Numbered from the stretch's first letter, positions 13,936 to 23,547 are shown. The stretch: DNA of 64,000 bases from Emticicia sp031378345 (GCA_031378345.1 JANNDY010000118.1:11222-75221), one strand, 5' to 3'. Made by a program: numbers and translations. Notes: generated from the sequence alone by a model not told the origin.

Positions 13936-14316
13936 ATGAAACTCGGAGACAAAACCTATGAGCTAACGGCATTCGTTTCTCGTGTGATTGATGGCGATAC
14001 TGTGGAAGCCACCGTCGATTGTTTGTTTGATATTCGCATTGACCAAACGCTGCGTTTATTTGGCATTGATACGCTTGAGCTCACAAGTAAAGTGCCTGAA
14101 GAAAGAGCCAATGCAAAACTTGCCAAAATCAGACTGATTGGCTTGGTTGAAGGCAAGGTTATCAAAATAATTTCTTACAAAGAAAAGGAAAAATATGGTC
14201 GTTATTTGGCTGAGTTGATTGTTGATGGCGTGAATGTCAATGAGCTACTTGTGAAAGAAGGCTTGGCGAAGTCGTATTTTGGAGGAACTAAATCAGTCCT
14301 TTTTAGAAAGCTGTAA
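13936..14316 (+). CDS. Staphylococcal-nuclease-like nuclease (SNase)
   Basis: 126 aa. Motifs of the thermonuclease family are in place: VIDGDTVEA (D19, D21), LRLFGIDTLE (R40, D45, E48) and KYGRYLAEL (R89), matching the calcium-binding and catalytic residues of the Staphylococcus enzyme. It has no signal peptide, unlike most secreted SNases, so it should act on DNA or RNA in the cytoplasm. It forms a two-gene unit with the caspase-like protease, 2 bases apart. Its last codons overlap phage promoter P8. Confidence 0.85.
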   Translation: MKLGDKTYELTAFVSRVIDGDTVEATVDCLFDIRIDQTLRLFGIDTLELTSKVPEERANAKLAKIRLIGLVEGKVIKIISYKEKEKYGRYLAELIVDGVNVNELLVKEGLAKSYFGGTKSVLFRKL

Positions 14317-14330
14317 TCAACTGATTTTTG
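14296..14330 (+). promoter_or_regulatory. Prophage promoter P8 (GTCCTTT class)
   Basis: GTCCTTT at 14296 lies inside the end of the SNase gene; TTTG at 14327 lies only 4 bp before ATG 14335, so the transcript would be nearly leaderless for that gene. It would also serve the portal gene. Confidence 0.65.
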
Positions 14331-14334
14331 AACT

Positions 14335-14595
14335 ATGAAACCATTAAGTGAAGTTTTTGTCGAAATAAAGCAAGAAAGCAGAGTGAACAAACGATTTGCT
14401 TTTTCAATAAAATATACTCGGCAAGATTCCACAGTTGGTTTTAAAGCAAGGGTTTGTAAAGTTTTTGTGGGCGAAGAAAATGCCCTGTTTAATAGGACAG
14501 TTTGCTTTCATAATTACGAAAATGGCGATACTTTCAAAATCGGCTTAGACTTTTGGTTGGAGTATAACGGACAAAAAATTGACCATACAAAATGA
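14335..14595 (+). CDS. Hypothetical phage protein
   Basis: 86 aa, beta-rich, no recognised family. First gene of the portal block and overlaps the portal gene by 4 bases. Confidence 0.55.
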   Translation: MKPLSEVFVEIKQESRVNKRFAFSIKYTRQDSTVGFKARVCKVFVGEENALFNRTVCFHNYENGDTFKIGLDFWLEYNGQKIDHTK

Positions 14596-15878
14596 CGCAA
14601 GATTTCGGCTCACATATAGTAATAAGTACACCTCGCAATTCGGTTTTGATTCAACGAAGTGGCAACTACGACCATGCTTTTGGGCTACCAAATGCACTTT
14701 CTGCCGAAAATGACTCCATCGGTCATGTCAGATGGGGAGCTGCCGACAATATGCCAAATACGATGAAAAAACTCATCGCTACCAATCACTTAGTTCCATC
14801 GCTACTCACAGCCATTCGTGATTTGACTTATGCTCAAGGGCTTGGATTTTTCAAAAGAGAAATCGTAGATAACAAGCTACAATTAATTCCCTATCTCGAC
14901 AATAAATTAGAAGATTGGTCTTACGAAACAGAACTTGATGAGTATTTAAGCACTGGGCTTAATCAGTATGTGGAAATGGGAAATTGCTTTGCACGTATGA
15001 CCTACGACCCAATCAAAGACTGGTTTAAGCTGGGCGTTTCAGATGCTTTTGCAACTCGTATCAAACAGCCTGTCAATGGCAAGGTTGAAAAATATGTGGT
15101 GAATCCTTATTTTGGAGATTATTTGTGGTACGATAATCAAAAATCTAATGATGAAATTGCCGCTTTTGACTTCTCAAATCCTCTGAAAAACAAGAAAAAT
15201 ATTGTTTCTATCCTTCATTGCAAAGATAATATACCGGGCAATCCTTTCTACTCTTATCCTTCGTGGTGGTGTGCCAAAGAATGGATTGAAGTATCAAACC
15301 TGATTCCTGTCTTTCATAAAAATGGCATCAAAAACGGATACAACATTAAGTATCTTATCAAAATGCCAAAGGATTACTTTGACAAAGAAGGCAATAAAAT
15401 GCTTGATGAAAAAGCAATTGTTCGCAAATGGGCAGAGTTTTCAAATAATTTATCTAACTGGTTGGCTGGCGAGAAGAATGTCAATAAGACATTGCTCGTG
15501 AAGTTTCTCCGTGCTGGCGATGGCAAGGCTCAAGACAATGTTGATGTTGTGCCAATCAAAAACGAAATGGCAGATGATGCTTATTCAAAGGTTTGGGAAA
15601 TGACTGACAAATCAATATCTAATGCCATTGGTTTGACTCCTACCTTGGGTGGTGTGAGTCCTGGCAATGGTAATGACTCAGGTAGTCAGGTTAGAGTAAT
15701 GGCAGATTATCAATCAAATTTCCGTACTCAGGTTGTCAGAGATAAATTATTGAAACCTGTACTTTATTCGCTCCGAGAAATGGGTTACAAAGATATTGTG
15801 CCAACGTTCAAAGGAATTCAAATCACCACACTTGATGCCAATCCAACTGGCAAACAAGCGGTTTTAAATCACGGATAA
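14592..15878 (+). CDS. Phage portal protein
   Basis: 428 aa. Sequence features of portal proteins of Bacteroidota phages: an N-terminal part with RWGAADNMPN, a helical core, and the S-GSQVRVMADYQ stretch before the C-terminal helix region. It forms the dodecameric ring through which DNA enters the head. It is followed one base later by the connector-like gene. Its terminase partner is unusually far away, at 37487. Confidence 0.75.
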   Translation: MTQDFGSHIVISTPRNSVLIQRSGNYDHAFGLPNALSAENDSIGHVRWGAADNMPNTMKKLIATNHLVPSLLTAIRDLTYAQGLGFFKREIVDNKLQLIPYLDNKLEDWSYETELDEYLSTGLNQYVEMGNCFARMTYDPIKDWFKLGVSDAFATRIKQPVNGKVEKYVVNPYFGDYLWYDNQKSNDEIAAFDFSNPLKNKKNIVSILHCKDNIPGNPFYSYPSWWCAKEWIEVSNLIPVFHKNGIKNGYNIKYLIKMPKDYFDKEGNKMLDEKAIVRKWAEFSNNLSNWLAGEKNVNKTLLVKFLRAGDGKAQDNVDVVPIKNEMADDAYSKVWEMTDKSISNAIGLTPTLGGVSPGNGNDSGSQVRVMADYQSNFRTQVVRDKLLKPVLYSLREMGYKDIVPTFKGIQITTLDANPTGKQAVLNHG

Positions 15879-15879
15879 A

Positions 15880-16860
15880 ATGTTAGTTACAGAAGCTGTT
15901 TTGAAAGAACATATTGGTGGAATCCAAACGAAGCTGAACATGGCAACAGTATTGCCATTTGTGAAGATTGCGGAATTTGGTTTTAGGAAAGAAATTGGCA
16001 AAGAATTGTTTAAAAAATTGCCTGATTATCCTATCTCTGCTGACGATGCCGAAACGCAGGAACTTCAAGAAGATTTGAAGTATTGGGCTTTGTCGTGTAT
16101 TTCTTGGGCGGCTTATGATATGGCGGTGCCACATTTAAAAATCAGAGTTGGCGATTTGGGTATGATGAAAACATCACCTGCCAATTCGGTTTCGATAACA
16201 AAGTGGGAGTACGTGGACACTCGTGAGAGTAATATGTTTTTGGTGGACTTGGCAAAAGAGTATTTTTTTGATATGCTCGAAGAGTTAAATCCTGACGAAT
16301 GGAGCAGCTCTGATGCTTGTAAATTACGCAATGAATTGTTTATCAATTCGCCTCAAATGCTTGGCAATTATGTGGTTTTGGCTGGAAAAAACATTCGGTT
16401 ATTCAACAAAATTGCCGTTTATATCAAATCTACAGAAGAGTTATATATCTCTGAGCTTATCACCGAAGGCGTTTTTACAGAATTGAAAACGAAGATTATA
16501 GACGGCACAGCTCTTAGTGTGGTTGAGAAGAAACTCCTTGAGTTGATTCGCAAAGCTCTTGCACCATTGGCGATTCAAGAAGCGACTCCGTATTTGCAGT
16601 TGAAGATTGACGAAGACGGAATGCGAGAGATTCGCAAGAAAGATGGTATTCGAGAAGAAGAAATTGCGGACAAAGGCTATCGCAACAAACTCATTATTGC
16701 TTTGGATGGTATCGGAGCTTTGTATTTGGCTCGGCTACGCAAGTTTATGGACGCTACGGCATCAGTAACAGTTTTCCCGACTTATTATGCTGCCAATTTG
16801 GTAGCTGAAGAAACGGAAGATTATAATGATTTTACTAATAAATCTCATGTTATTTTATAA
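15880..16860 (+). CDS. Putative head-tail connector/virion protein
   Basis: 326 aa, helical, soluble. Directly downstream of the portal gene, where head-completion or adaptor proteins usually lie. It resembles conserved hypothetical structural proteins of Bacteroidota phages, but no named domain is visible. Confidence 0.55.
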   Translation: MLVTEAVLKEHIGGIQTKLNMATVLPFVKIAEFGFRKEIGKELFKKLPDYPISADDAETQELQEDLKYWALSCISWAAYDMAVPHLKIRVGDLGMMKTSPANSVSITKWEYVDTRESNMFLVDLAKEYFFDMLEELNPDEWSSSDACKLRNELFINSPQMLGNYVVLAGKNIRLFNKIAVYIKSTEELYISELITEGVFTELKTKIIDGTALSVVEKKLLELIRKALAPLAIQEATPYLQLKIDEDGMREIRKKDGIREEEIADKGYRNKLIIALDGIGALYLARLRKFMDATASVTVFPTYYAANLVAEETEDYNDFTNKSHVIL

Positions 16861-16865
16861 TTATT

Positions 16866-17729
16866 ATGGAAAAGCAAGCAACTTCAACATTCAAAAATAA
16901 TGGTGTATTGAATGGAACTGATAAAGTAAATTACACCAAACCCATGAGCATAAGTCCTGCTCCAGTTCCGAAGCAAAAAAAAGATTTGCCAAATTTTGAC
17001 AAATTAGCTCAAGAGTTGGCTGCGGAAGAAGCTGCAATGGCAGCCAAAAAACTCCAGCTTGAGTCTTTGAAAAAAGAAGCCAACGAGTCGGCTCGTAAAG
17101 CCAAACTGGTTTTGCTTGATGAGTGTGTAAAAAATGCGAAGCAATATGAAGGCTGGGCAAAAGATGAAAGTTTGCTGGCAAAGCCTGACAAAGATAAGAT
17201 TGAAAATTTTCTTCACTTATCTCGTGAAGCCGAAAAAGAGGCAACCGCTTTACGCATAGAGTTAGGCATCGCTCCGTCAGCAATTGTTGATGCTGCACCT
17301 GAATCAGCAACCTCATTTTGGGCAGAAAATCATGTATGGGCTTGGTTAGTTTCACTCAGCTTTGCCATTCTATCAATCTGCACTTGTTATCATTTTGTGA
17401 TGCAATACAAGACAGATATTGATTTGAAAAATGCAAATATCATAGACCCAACTGCGAAGATTGGTAATCCTTATGACGACAGCAGCATTCAAGGAATCAT
17501 TTATGACAATTTAGTTCAATTTACAGACATTCCAAAATTATGGCTATTCCTACTAATTCTCATTCCGCCAATTTTCTTTTATTGCTTGCCATTCGTAAAA
17601 ACGAAAGTAAGCCCCTGGACCGATTGGCAGCAAGTTTCTCCAGCTACAAGGCTGTGGTTATTATATGCCTTTTCTACTTCAATATTTTTGGCATCGGCAT
17701 TGTACCATGTTGCGGGCAGCGGGAGGTAG
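16866..17729 (+). CDS. Coiled-coil membrane protein of unknown function
   Basis: 287 aa. Residues 45-95 are an alanine/lysine/glutamate-rich coiled coil; three hydrophobic segments follow (about 160-178, 222-240, 260-278). Placed just before the endolysin and holin, so a role in lysis or in the envelope is possible. A GC-rich C/G-run hairpin (17731-17768) lies between it and the endolysin start. Confidence 0.6.
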   Translation: MEKQATSTFKNNGVLNGTDKVNYTKPMSISPAPVPKQKKDLPNFDKLAQELAAEEAAMAAKKLQLESLKKEANESARKAKLVLLDECVKNAKQYEGWAKDESLLAKPDKDKIENFLHLSREAEKEATALRIELGIAPSAIVDAAPESATSFWAENHVWAWLVSLSFAILSICTCYHFVMQYKTDIDLKNANIIDPTAKIGNPYDDSSIQGIIYDNLVQFTDIPKLWLFLLILIPPIFFYCLPFVKTKVSPWTDWQQVSPATRLWLLYAFSTSIFLASALYHVAGSGR

Positions 17730-17779
17730 TCCCCCCCGTCGAAACGTCGAACCGCCCCGATGGGGGAGCCAAAAAGATT

Positions 17780-18313
17780 ATGTTTAGTGAGTATCACTTT
17801 CGTAAGGCTTGGTTTGATTCGCTTTCACTTTATACAAAGATTCGGGAGAGCTGTGATTTGTGCAATGACCACCCAAGTGTTTATAAGTTTAATAGACATT
17901 TGAACATTTATCATAAGTCTTCTTATTGCAGCACTTCGGGTATTTATACAGCGTTTTTGGCTGGCATGAAATTTCCAAAGGTCAATGCAATGGCTTATAG
18001 CTGGAGGCAACCTGCCAAATTGGTTTTTTATCCTGCAATGCTTCGAGGGAATAAGCGAAGAAAGCCTGATATAAAACTCATGGACGCTGTGATTATGACA
18101 TTTAGCCATGTAGAGTTTGTGTCCACTGACCCAAAAGGAGTTGTTTTTTATACTGACAAAGGGATTTGGACAACAGGATGCAACACGAAAGGGGGTGGAA
18201 AGCGAATTCAAGGCTGTTATTCTTATATTTTTCGACCTTGGAGTTTAGTATATTCGGTATATAATCATGTGGGTCCCTGGTATCAAACAAATATTTTACC
18301 TTCTAAAATCTAA
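17780..18313 (+). CDS. Putative endolysin (Cys/His peptidase type)
   Basis: 177 aa from ATG 17780 (MFSEYHFRKAWFD). An SSYCSTSGIYTAF segment and a SHVEFV segment resemble the Cys and His blocks of CHAP/NlpC-type cell-wall amidases; other cysteines are present. A GTG at 17654 in the same frame would add a hydrophobic signal-like N-terminus, but that region overlaps the membrane part of the upstream gene and may be a shadow. The small two-span membrane gene next door supports a lysis role. Confidence 0.5.
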   Translation: MFSEYHFRKAWFDSLSLYTKIRESCDLCNDHPSVYKFNRHLNIYHKSSYCSTSGIYTAFLAGMKFPKVNAMAYSWRQPAKLVFYPAMLRGNKRRKPDIKLMDAVIMTFSHVEFVSTDPKGVVFYTDKGIWTTGCNTKGGGKRIQGCYSYIFRPWSLVYSVYNHVGPWYQTNILPSKI

Positions 18314-18317
18314 AGCT

Positions 18318-18581
18318 ATGTATAAAGCATATAATGCCCAAGATAACTTGACTATTACCGAAAGATTGGAAGCTCCGACACCGAAGTTTTTCAAGAAAAT
18401 TCGTGCAATTGGCATCACGCTCACCGCCATCGGCACGGCATTGTTGGCTTCGGGTGTAGTTTTGCACCCTACTTTCAATAATATTGCTGGTTATTTGATA
18501 ACTGCTGGCTCTGTAATCGCAGCTGTGTGCAGCACAACTGTTGATTATAAAGAATTGGCTATTCAGAAAGGTTTGAAATGA
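18318..18581 (+). CDS. Holin-like small membrane protein
   Basis: 87 aa from ATG 18318 with two membrane spans (about residues 29-48 and 54-72) and short polar ends, a typical class II holin shape. It follows the putative endolysin by 4 bases. It would form lesions in the inner membrane at lysis. Assignment rests on topology and context. Confidence 0.6.
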   Translation: MYKAYNAQDNLTITERLEAPTPKFFKKIRAIGITLTAIGTALLASGVVLHPTFNNIAGYLITAGSVIAAVCSTTVDYKELAIQKGLK

Positions 18582-19444
18582 TTGAAATAACATTCAACGG
18601 CAAAGATTATCCGCTACCCGAAACATGGGAAGAAGTTCCTGTGGCGAATATGCAAAGGGTACTGGAGATTGTATTTGCCAGCTCCGAAAGCGGTAAAACC
18701 TACCACGAATTATTGAGAAATGTTTTGAATATTCCCGAAAAATCATGGAACAAAATGTTGCAGCAGTTTTTCAATAATAAAGTGGTACACGATACTCGTG
18801 AAAAAAATGCTGAAGTATTGCAAGAGCTGCTGCACTTGATAAGTTGGATGTGGCGTGAGAACATGACCAAACAGCCTTTTGAGTTTTTGGAAGTTGATGG
18901 CAAAGAATACTATCTTTTTGAAGAGAAATTCAAGACAATGAGCTTTGGTGAAATGACTGATGCGTATATCAATGCTCATGCGTTTATTCAGCAGCTTGAA
19001 GAAGGTGAAGGTCGCTTGAATCAATTACTTGCTATTGTGTGTCGCCCGAAACGGTTTACTTTTGGAGCTAAAAAGACAGACTGGAATGGCGATAAAAGAG
19101 AAACTTATAATGCGTTTGTTTCCGAAGGCAAAGCGGATTTGTTTAATGCGGTTGCCATTGAGAAAAGAATCTTAGTCTTGGTTTATTTCTTAGGCTCGCT
19201 TAAAGAGTTTTTGACTTTTTACGATACTTTTGATAATAATGCCGGACCTTCACAAGAAGAAGAGTATCCCGGTCAGAGTTACATAAAAAATCAACATTTG
19301 CTTGCCGAAAAGGGTATTTTTGGCAACATGGTGCAAACCAAAGCAGCTAACTTACATGACGTGTTTTTGTTTTTAGAAGAAAACAAAAAAGACATTGAGG
19401 AACAAATCAAACGACAAAAAGCAGCCAATGACAGCAACGGATAA
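18578..19444 (+). CDS. Hypothetical virion assembly protein
   Basis: 288 aa, starting MIEITFNGKDYPLPETW. Mixed alpha/beta with a helical C-terminus, soluble. Lies between lysis and tail genes; similar proteins occur in Bacteroidota phages without known function. Overlaps both neighbours. Confidence 0.5.
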   Translation: MIEITFNGKDYPLPETWEEVPVANMQRVLEIVFASSESGKTYHELLRNVLNIPEKSWNKMLQQFFNNKVVHDTREKNAEVLQELLHLISWMWRENMTKQPFEFLEVDGKEYYLFEEKFKTMSFGEMTDAYINAHAFIQQLEEGEGRLNQLLAIVCRPKRFTFGAKKTDWNGDKRETYNAFVSEGKADLFNAVAIEKRILVLVYFLGSLKEFLTFYDTFDNNAGPSQEEEYPGQSYIKNQHLLAEKGIFGNMVQTKAANLHDVFLFLEENKKDIEEQIKRQKAANDSNG

Positions 19445-19880
19445 ATTTTGGACATTTTTCAAGCCAATCGCTGATGCGGCTCCTGGCGTAATCTACTCAC
19501 AAATGAGTGATGCCGATAGAGTAGATAGATGGATTGCTGACAGTCGCAGCGAAGATACTTATCCCGGTGTTTTTGTGTTACGACCGAAATATACTGGCAG
19601 CACTGATGCTGTGATGACGGCTTATTTTGATGTGGTTTTTTATGTTTTTGTGCGTGGAGACTTAGATGACTACGATTTGCAAGATGATGCTTATCAAACA
19701 GCCGAACTGATTGTGCAGTACATCGGCAAGGAGGTAGGTCACAAAGCTCACGAAGGTGAGTGTTTTTTTGATTTCAACACCTTTAAGCCTGAGCCTGTTG
19801 CGTATCAAGTGATTGACTCAGCTTGGGGATATGAAGTGCGAATGAAAATTGGTTTAATAGTGAATGACATTTTTTGTTAA
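19428..19880 (+). CDS. Putative tail-completion protein
   Basis: 150 aa from ATG 19428 (MTATDKFWTFFKPIAD), overlapping the upstream stop. Alpha/beta protein of the size and position of tail terminator proteins. No diagnostic motif, so the name is a positional guess. Confidence 0.5.
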   Translation: MTATDKFWTFFKPIADAAPGVIYSQMSDADRVDRWIADSRSEDTYPGVFVLRPKYTGSTDAVMTAYFDVVFYVFVRGDLDDYDLQDDAYQTAELIVQYIGKEVGHKAHEGECFFDFNTFKPEPVAYQVIDSAWGYEVRMKIGLIVNDIFC

Positions 19881-19884
19881 GATT

Positions 19885-21948
19885 ATGATTGATGCTTTAT
19901 CAACAAATACGTTGTTTATTCCTGCAAAATTATCACGAAACTCGTTGAGCCATGTGATTGATGCAGCCAATCCAGCCATGACAAGTCGGGTTGGATTGAA
20001 GTATTTTCTTGAAATCAAAGTACCTGAGTATGAGGGAAGTAGTAATTTTTTGGCATTGTGTAGAAGTCAATTACGAGAAAACCCTCCATATAGTGCTGGA
20101 GTTTCGACAATCTATGAGGGTGCGAGTGTTATTTATAATGAGCGTAATGGCAAGCTCGACAGTTTGCTCAAGATAAAAAAACCAAATTATGGTATTCTTG
20201 AGCCTTTGGTTGTTACAACTCAGAGCAAAGAATATATTTTGCGAGAACTTGTAACAGGTGGAACGCCAGCTGTTAATACTGATGTTAGCAAAACTTCTCA
20301 ATGGGTAGTAAAAGCTGGGCTTTCTGAAATTGATTATCAAAATTATGGAGATAATTTTTTCTCTACCTACCAAAGCGAAAATCGCAAGTTTTTGACCAAT
20401 CAACCGACTCGAAAGGTGATTGGCAAAAATCAAACCGAGTATCTTTCTTTTCTTCTCAATACCAATCCTATGCCATCTCAAGTACGCTTGAGAATAGAAA
20501 TGGATGGATTAACAACTTCGACATTTTTGACGGTTGTCAATCCTCCGTTTATGTCGGTAGTTTTGTTTCCTGTCAATTTCACGAATCTTTGCTTAGATGA
20601 AAATTGCACTTCATTCAAAGTTTGGCTTTCAAATGAAAGTAACGAAAGGCTTTCGGAGGTTCGAACTTATTACATTGACCCAATCGAGCGAAAACAAGAA
20701 CGCTATGTTATTTTCTCTAATTCACAGAGTGGATGGGACACCCTCCGTTTGACTGGCGAAGCAAACGAGTATGTGAAAGTTAATCAAAATGCACTCGTAA
20801 AGGACAAAATTCCATTTGATGTTGCAGCTCTGCCATTGTTGCAAATCACCAGCACCGATGGCGACCGAGAGATTATTGTTTCGACTGGTTATATCGAGCG
20901 AAACATCAAAGAAACTTTGGCTTGGTTTGAAGAGATATTTTTGTCGGAAGATATTTATTTAGAAACCGAAAAAGGGCATCGCCAGCTGAAGCGATTGACT
21001 AATCAAATAGTTTTGAAAGAAGATGAGTTTGGCAAAGTGGCTCGACTGCTGCAATTTCAGTATGTTGAAAGTGTAAAGAATTTCAGCAATTTGCCAGTGG
21101 CAGTTGCTGCACAAGCACGAGCGATGGCATGGAGTTCTTTTGGGAATCAACAGCACATTTTGAATAGTTTTGGCAAACGGTCTGGTTTCAAGAAACCAGA
21201 ATCGCTGCTCAAAATATACGTTGATAATTCAACCGCTGTGAAACCCATCACGGTGAAAGCCAATACTGAAGGCACGGAAGGCTATATTGATAAGTATTTT
21301 GATGCTGCGGTAACAATTGGCTCTACGCCATTTCCTAATACACTTTATACAAGAGTAACAAGTTTTGTGAAAAACGATTGTGCCAGTGGCTATGATGGAC
21401 TGGCTGCCACTATTTCGATTGCAGCTGGTACTTATGGAGGAGAAAAAACAGGCGATGCCAACGTTTTGGCAATTGCCGCTGCGGACTCGCTCAATACACA
21501 GGCTTATGCCAATACTTATGGAGCGTGTACGCCAATAGGTCCAGTTTATACTTGGGACGTACCAGCCAATCATTGGCATTATAGGGTGAAAGAGCCTGCA
21601 AAAATGTCTATCCTCTATCAGAATATTGGTGGCTTTGGTGAGTATCCTGCTGGGAATGATGTTTCTATGCAAGGACTTTCTGGACCTTATATTTATCCTG
21701 TTGGTAGCAATGACTTAGATTTTCCAATCTCAGGACCTCCAAACTATCTTGGTTGGGATATTGTGCTGAAAAATTATACTGCCAATGCCACAAAGAATTT
21801 AAAGTTTTATCGAAACGGTACTTTGAAGTTTACGAAAAGTATTGTTCTTGATAATACTGGAGCTTGGCAAGGAGATGCGTTCTCTCCAAGTGGAACTGAG
21901 GGTTATCCTCCAAACAATGGCGACACAACTTTTTGGGAAATAGTATAA
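19885..21948 (+). CDS. Tail/virion protein with DUF5977-like segment
   Basis: 687 aa from ATG 19885. Residues about 475-545 (KNDCASGYDGLAATISIAAG followed by an Ala/Asp-rich stretch) resemble the DUF5977 repeat found in large surface proteins of Bacteroidota. The remainder is beta-rich. The next gene's ATG shares one base with this stop. Probably a tail or baseplate component. Confidence 0.6.
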   Translation: MIDALSTNTLFIPAKLSRNSLSHVIDAANPAMTSRVGLKYFLEIKVPEYEGSSNFLALCRSQLRENPPYSAGVSTIYEGASVIYNERNGKLDSLLKIKKPNYGILEPLVVTTQSKEYILRELVTGGTPAVNTDVSKTSQWVVKAGLSEIDYQNYGDNFFSTYQSENRKFLTNQPTRKVIGKNQTEYLSFLLNTNPMPSQVRLRIEMDGLTTSTFLTVVNPPFMSVVLFPVNFTNLCLDENCTSFKVWLSNESNERLSEVRTYYIDPIERKQERYVIFSNSQSGWDTLRLTGEANEYVKVNQNALVKDKIPFDVAALPLLQITSTDGDREIIVSTGYIERNIKETLAWFEEIFLSEDIYLETEKGHRQLKRLTNQIVLKEDEFGKVARLLQFQYVESVKNFSNLPVAVAAQARAMAWSSFGNQQHILNSFGKRSGFKKPESLLKIYVDNSTAVKPITVKANTEGTEGYIDKYFDAAVTIGSTPFPNTLYTRVTSFVKNDCASGYDGLAATISIAAGTYGGEKTGDANVLAIAAADSLNTQAYANTYGACTPIGPVYTWDVPANHWHYRVKEPAKMSILYQNIGGFGEYPAGNDVSMQGLSGPYIYPVGSNDLDFPISGPPNYLGWDIVLKNYTANATKNLKFYRNGTLKFTKSIVLDNTGAWQGDAFSPSGTEGYPPNNGDTTFWEIV

Positions 21949-23363
21949 TGATTGAACTGAAGATAAATAACCAAGTGGTAGATATTGCACCAAACACATC
22001 TGTTCAAATGAGTTTGGTGTCCCCATATTTGTTATATGACAGCATTCCGAGTTCAAATATTAAGCCTCCTACCCTGCCATTTTCGCCAACAAATCAAAAG
22101 ATTTTTCAGTTTTTTCACGAACCTACATCTGATGTTTTGATGCCTGAGTATGCTTGGGCTTTAGGTTATAATGGCGAATTATTGCGTGAAGGGTATTTTC
22201 GATTGACTGAGGCAAGCGAAAAAGACAGCAAATATAATGGCACGTTTACTGAAAAACTCGATGAGTTTTTTGGGGAATATCAAAATAAATTATTGAGCAA
22301 TATCCCTTTTGGAAACTTGACATTGCCAACTTTAACGGCTGCTCCCGTGGCTGACCTTGGTATGTCCGCTTACTGCTTTCCTATAATTTTGAATCCTGAT
22401 TATTATGGCACTTCACCGGGCAGTTATACTGGCAAAATGAATGACCATAACGGCACAAACTTTGTGGCAAATTCGCCACTTGTACCGATGTTTTTTGCCA
22501 AGTATATTTTTGCCAAAATCGCAGCTCTCACAGGCACAACAATTACTGGTACATTCTTGACTCATGCCACTTGGCAAAACTTGCTTTTGATTCATACCCG
22601 TGCCTTAGATGGGGCTTCTACTTTTGCCATTAATCAGCATTTGCCTGAGATGAAAGTGGTGGATTTATTTTTGGAATTGCGGAAATTGCCCAACTTGGCT
22701 TTTAAGTTCAACACCGTCGAAAAAACCTTAATAATTGATTTTTGGGAAGAAAAACTACTCGCTCCGACTGCGATGGACTGGGGAGCGAAAGCAATAAGGG
22801 GTGAAACTAAGGTAGTTGAGCAAAACACTCGCATACAATTAAGCTATGAATTGGACGGTGGTGATGCTTTGATGAAAGATAAACCGAGCGTAACGACTGA
22901 TTATGTTACGCCTCAATTTTCTAACCAAACATATACTGGTATTGCCAAAATCTCCTCGAAGTTTTCTACGCTTTTGGTTGATGCTGGTACTGGTTTGGCA
23001 AGCATAAAGCAAGTTGGAATCACAGCTACTAATAATCAATTGACTCAAAAATGTAGCCCAAGATTGTTGTTTTGGAATGGCATCATCGCTGGTAAACCTG
23101 TGGCTCTGCCAACGCTCGGAGGTTTCTCACTTTATTGGAATAGCAGCGATGGTTTGAAGGCAAAACATTGGGTTGCCACCGAAGCTCTACGTAGCCAACA
23201 ATTTTATCTGAAGAAACAATTATGGCTCAACGAAATTGACTTGGCAAATTTAGACTTCTCGAAAAAAGTACATATCAATGGCATGGATTACTTGATTGCT
23301 CAAGTTGATATTTCTTTGCCAATTACGCAAGCTGCTGATGTGCTGCTAATTGGTGGACTTTGA
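21948..23363 (+). CDS. Tail-associated structural protein
   Basis: 471 aa from ATG 21948, overlapping the upstream stop by one base. Beta-rich; the pattern of an N-terminal strand domain followed by repeated turns resembles baseplate hub-like proteins of Bacteroidota phages. No enzymatic motif. Name is tentative. Confidence 0.55.
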   Translation: MIELKINNQVVDIAPNTSVQMSLVSPYLLYDSIPSSNIKPPTLPFSPTNQKIFQFFHEPTSDVLMPEYAWALGYNGELLREGYFRLTEASEKDSKYNGTFTEKLDEFFGEYQNKLLSNIPFGNLTLPTLTAAPVADLGMSAYCFPIILNPDYYGTSPGSYTGKMNDHNGTNFVANSPLVPMFFAKYIFAKIAALTGTTITGTFLTHATWQNLLLIHTRALDGASTFAINQHLPEMKVVDLFLELRKLPNLAFKFNTVEKTLIIDFWEEKLLAPTAMDWGAKAIRGETKVVEQNTRIQLSYELDGGDALMKDKPSVTTDYVTPQFSNQTYTGIAKISSKFSTLLVDAGTGLASIKQVGITATNNQLTQKCSPRLLFWNGIIAGKPVALPTLGGFSLYWNSSDGLKAKHWVATEALRSQQFYLKKQLWLNEIDLANLDFSKKVHINGMDYLIAQVDISLPITQAADVLLIGGL

Positions 23364-23477
23364 TTTTTCTTCCCATTCTTGCCTATCAAATTTCTCGGGG
23401 TAAGGCAAAATAATTTTTAGAAACTCATGCCAATAAATGCCGAAATTCCTTTTGAACAAAGACTTCTTGTTTTTCAT
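23346..23477 (-). CDS. Small minus-strand ORF (43 aa)
   Basis: Reads MKNKKSLFKRNFGIYWHE and continues protein-like to a TAG, against the direction of all neighbours, in the gap before promoter P3. Its end overlaps the plus-strand gene by 18 bases. Codon use looks natural. It might be a genuine small gene or a remnant. Confidence 0.4.
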   Translation of the reverse strand: MKNKKSLFKRNFGIYWHEFLKIILPYPEKFDRQEWEEKSKSTN

Positions 23478-23485
23478 TTCTTTAC

Positions 23486-23520
23486 GTCCTTTTTTCTGCA
23501 AAACTAAGCATTAAAATTTG
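23486..23520 (+). promoter_or_regulatory. Prophage promoter P3 (GTCCTTT class)
   Basis: GTCCTTT at 23486, TTTG at 23517, then TATCGT, an extension shared with P5. It lies 27 bp before the 23548 gene and would drive the tape-measure block. Confidence 0.75.
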
Positions 23521-23547
23521 TATCGTGCAAGCAAATAAGCAATCTAA

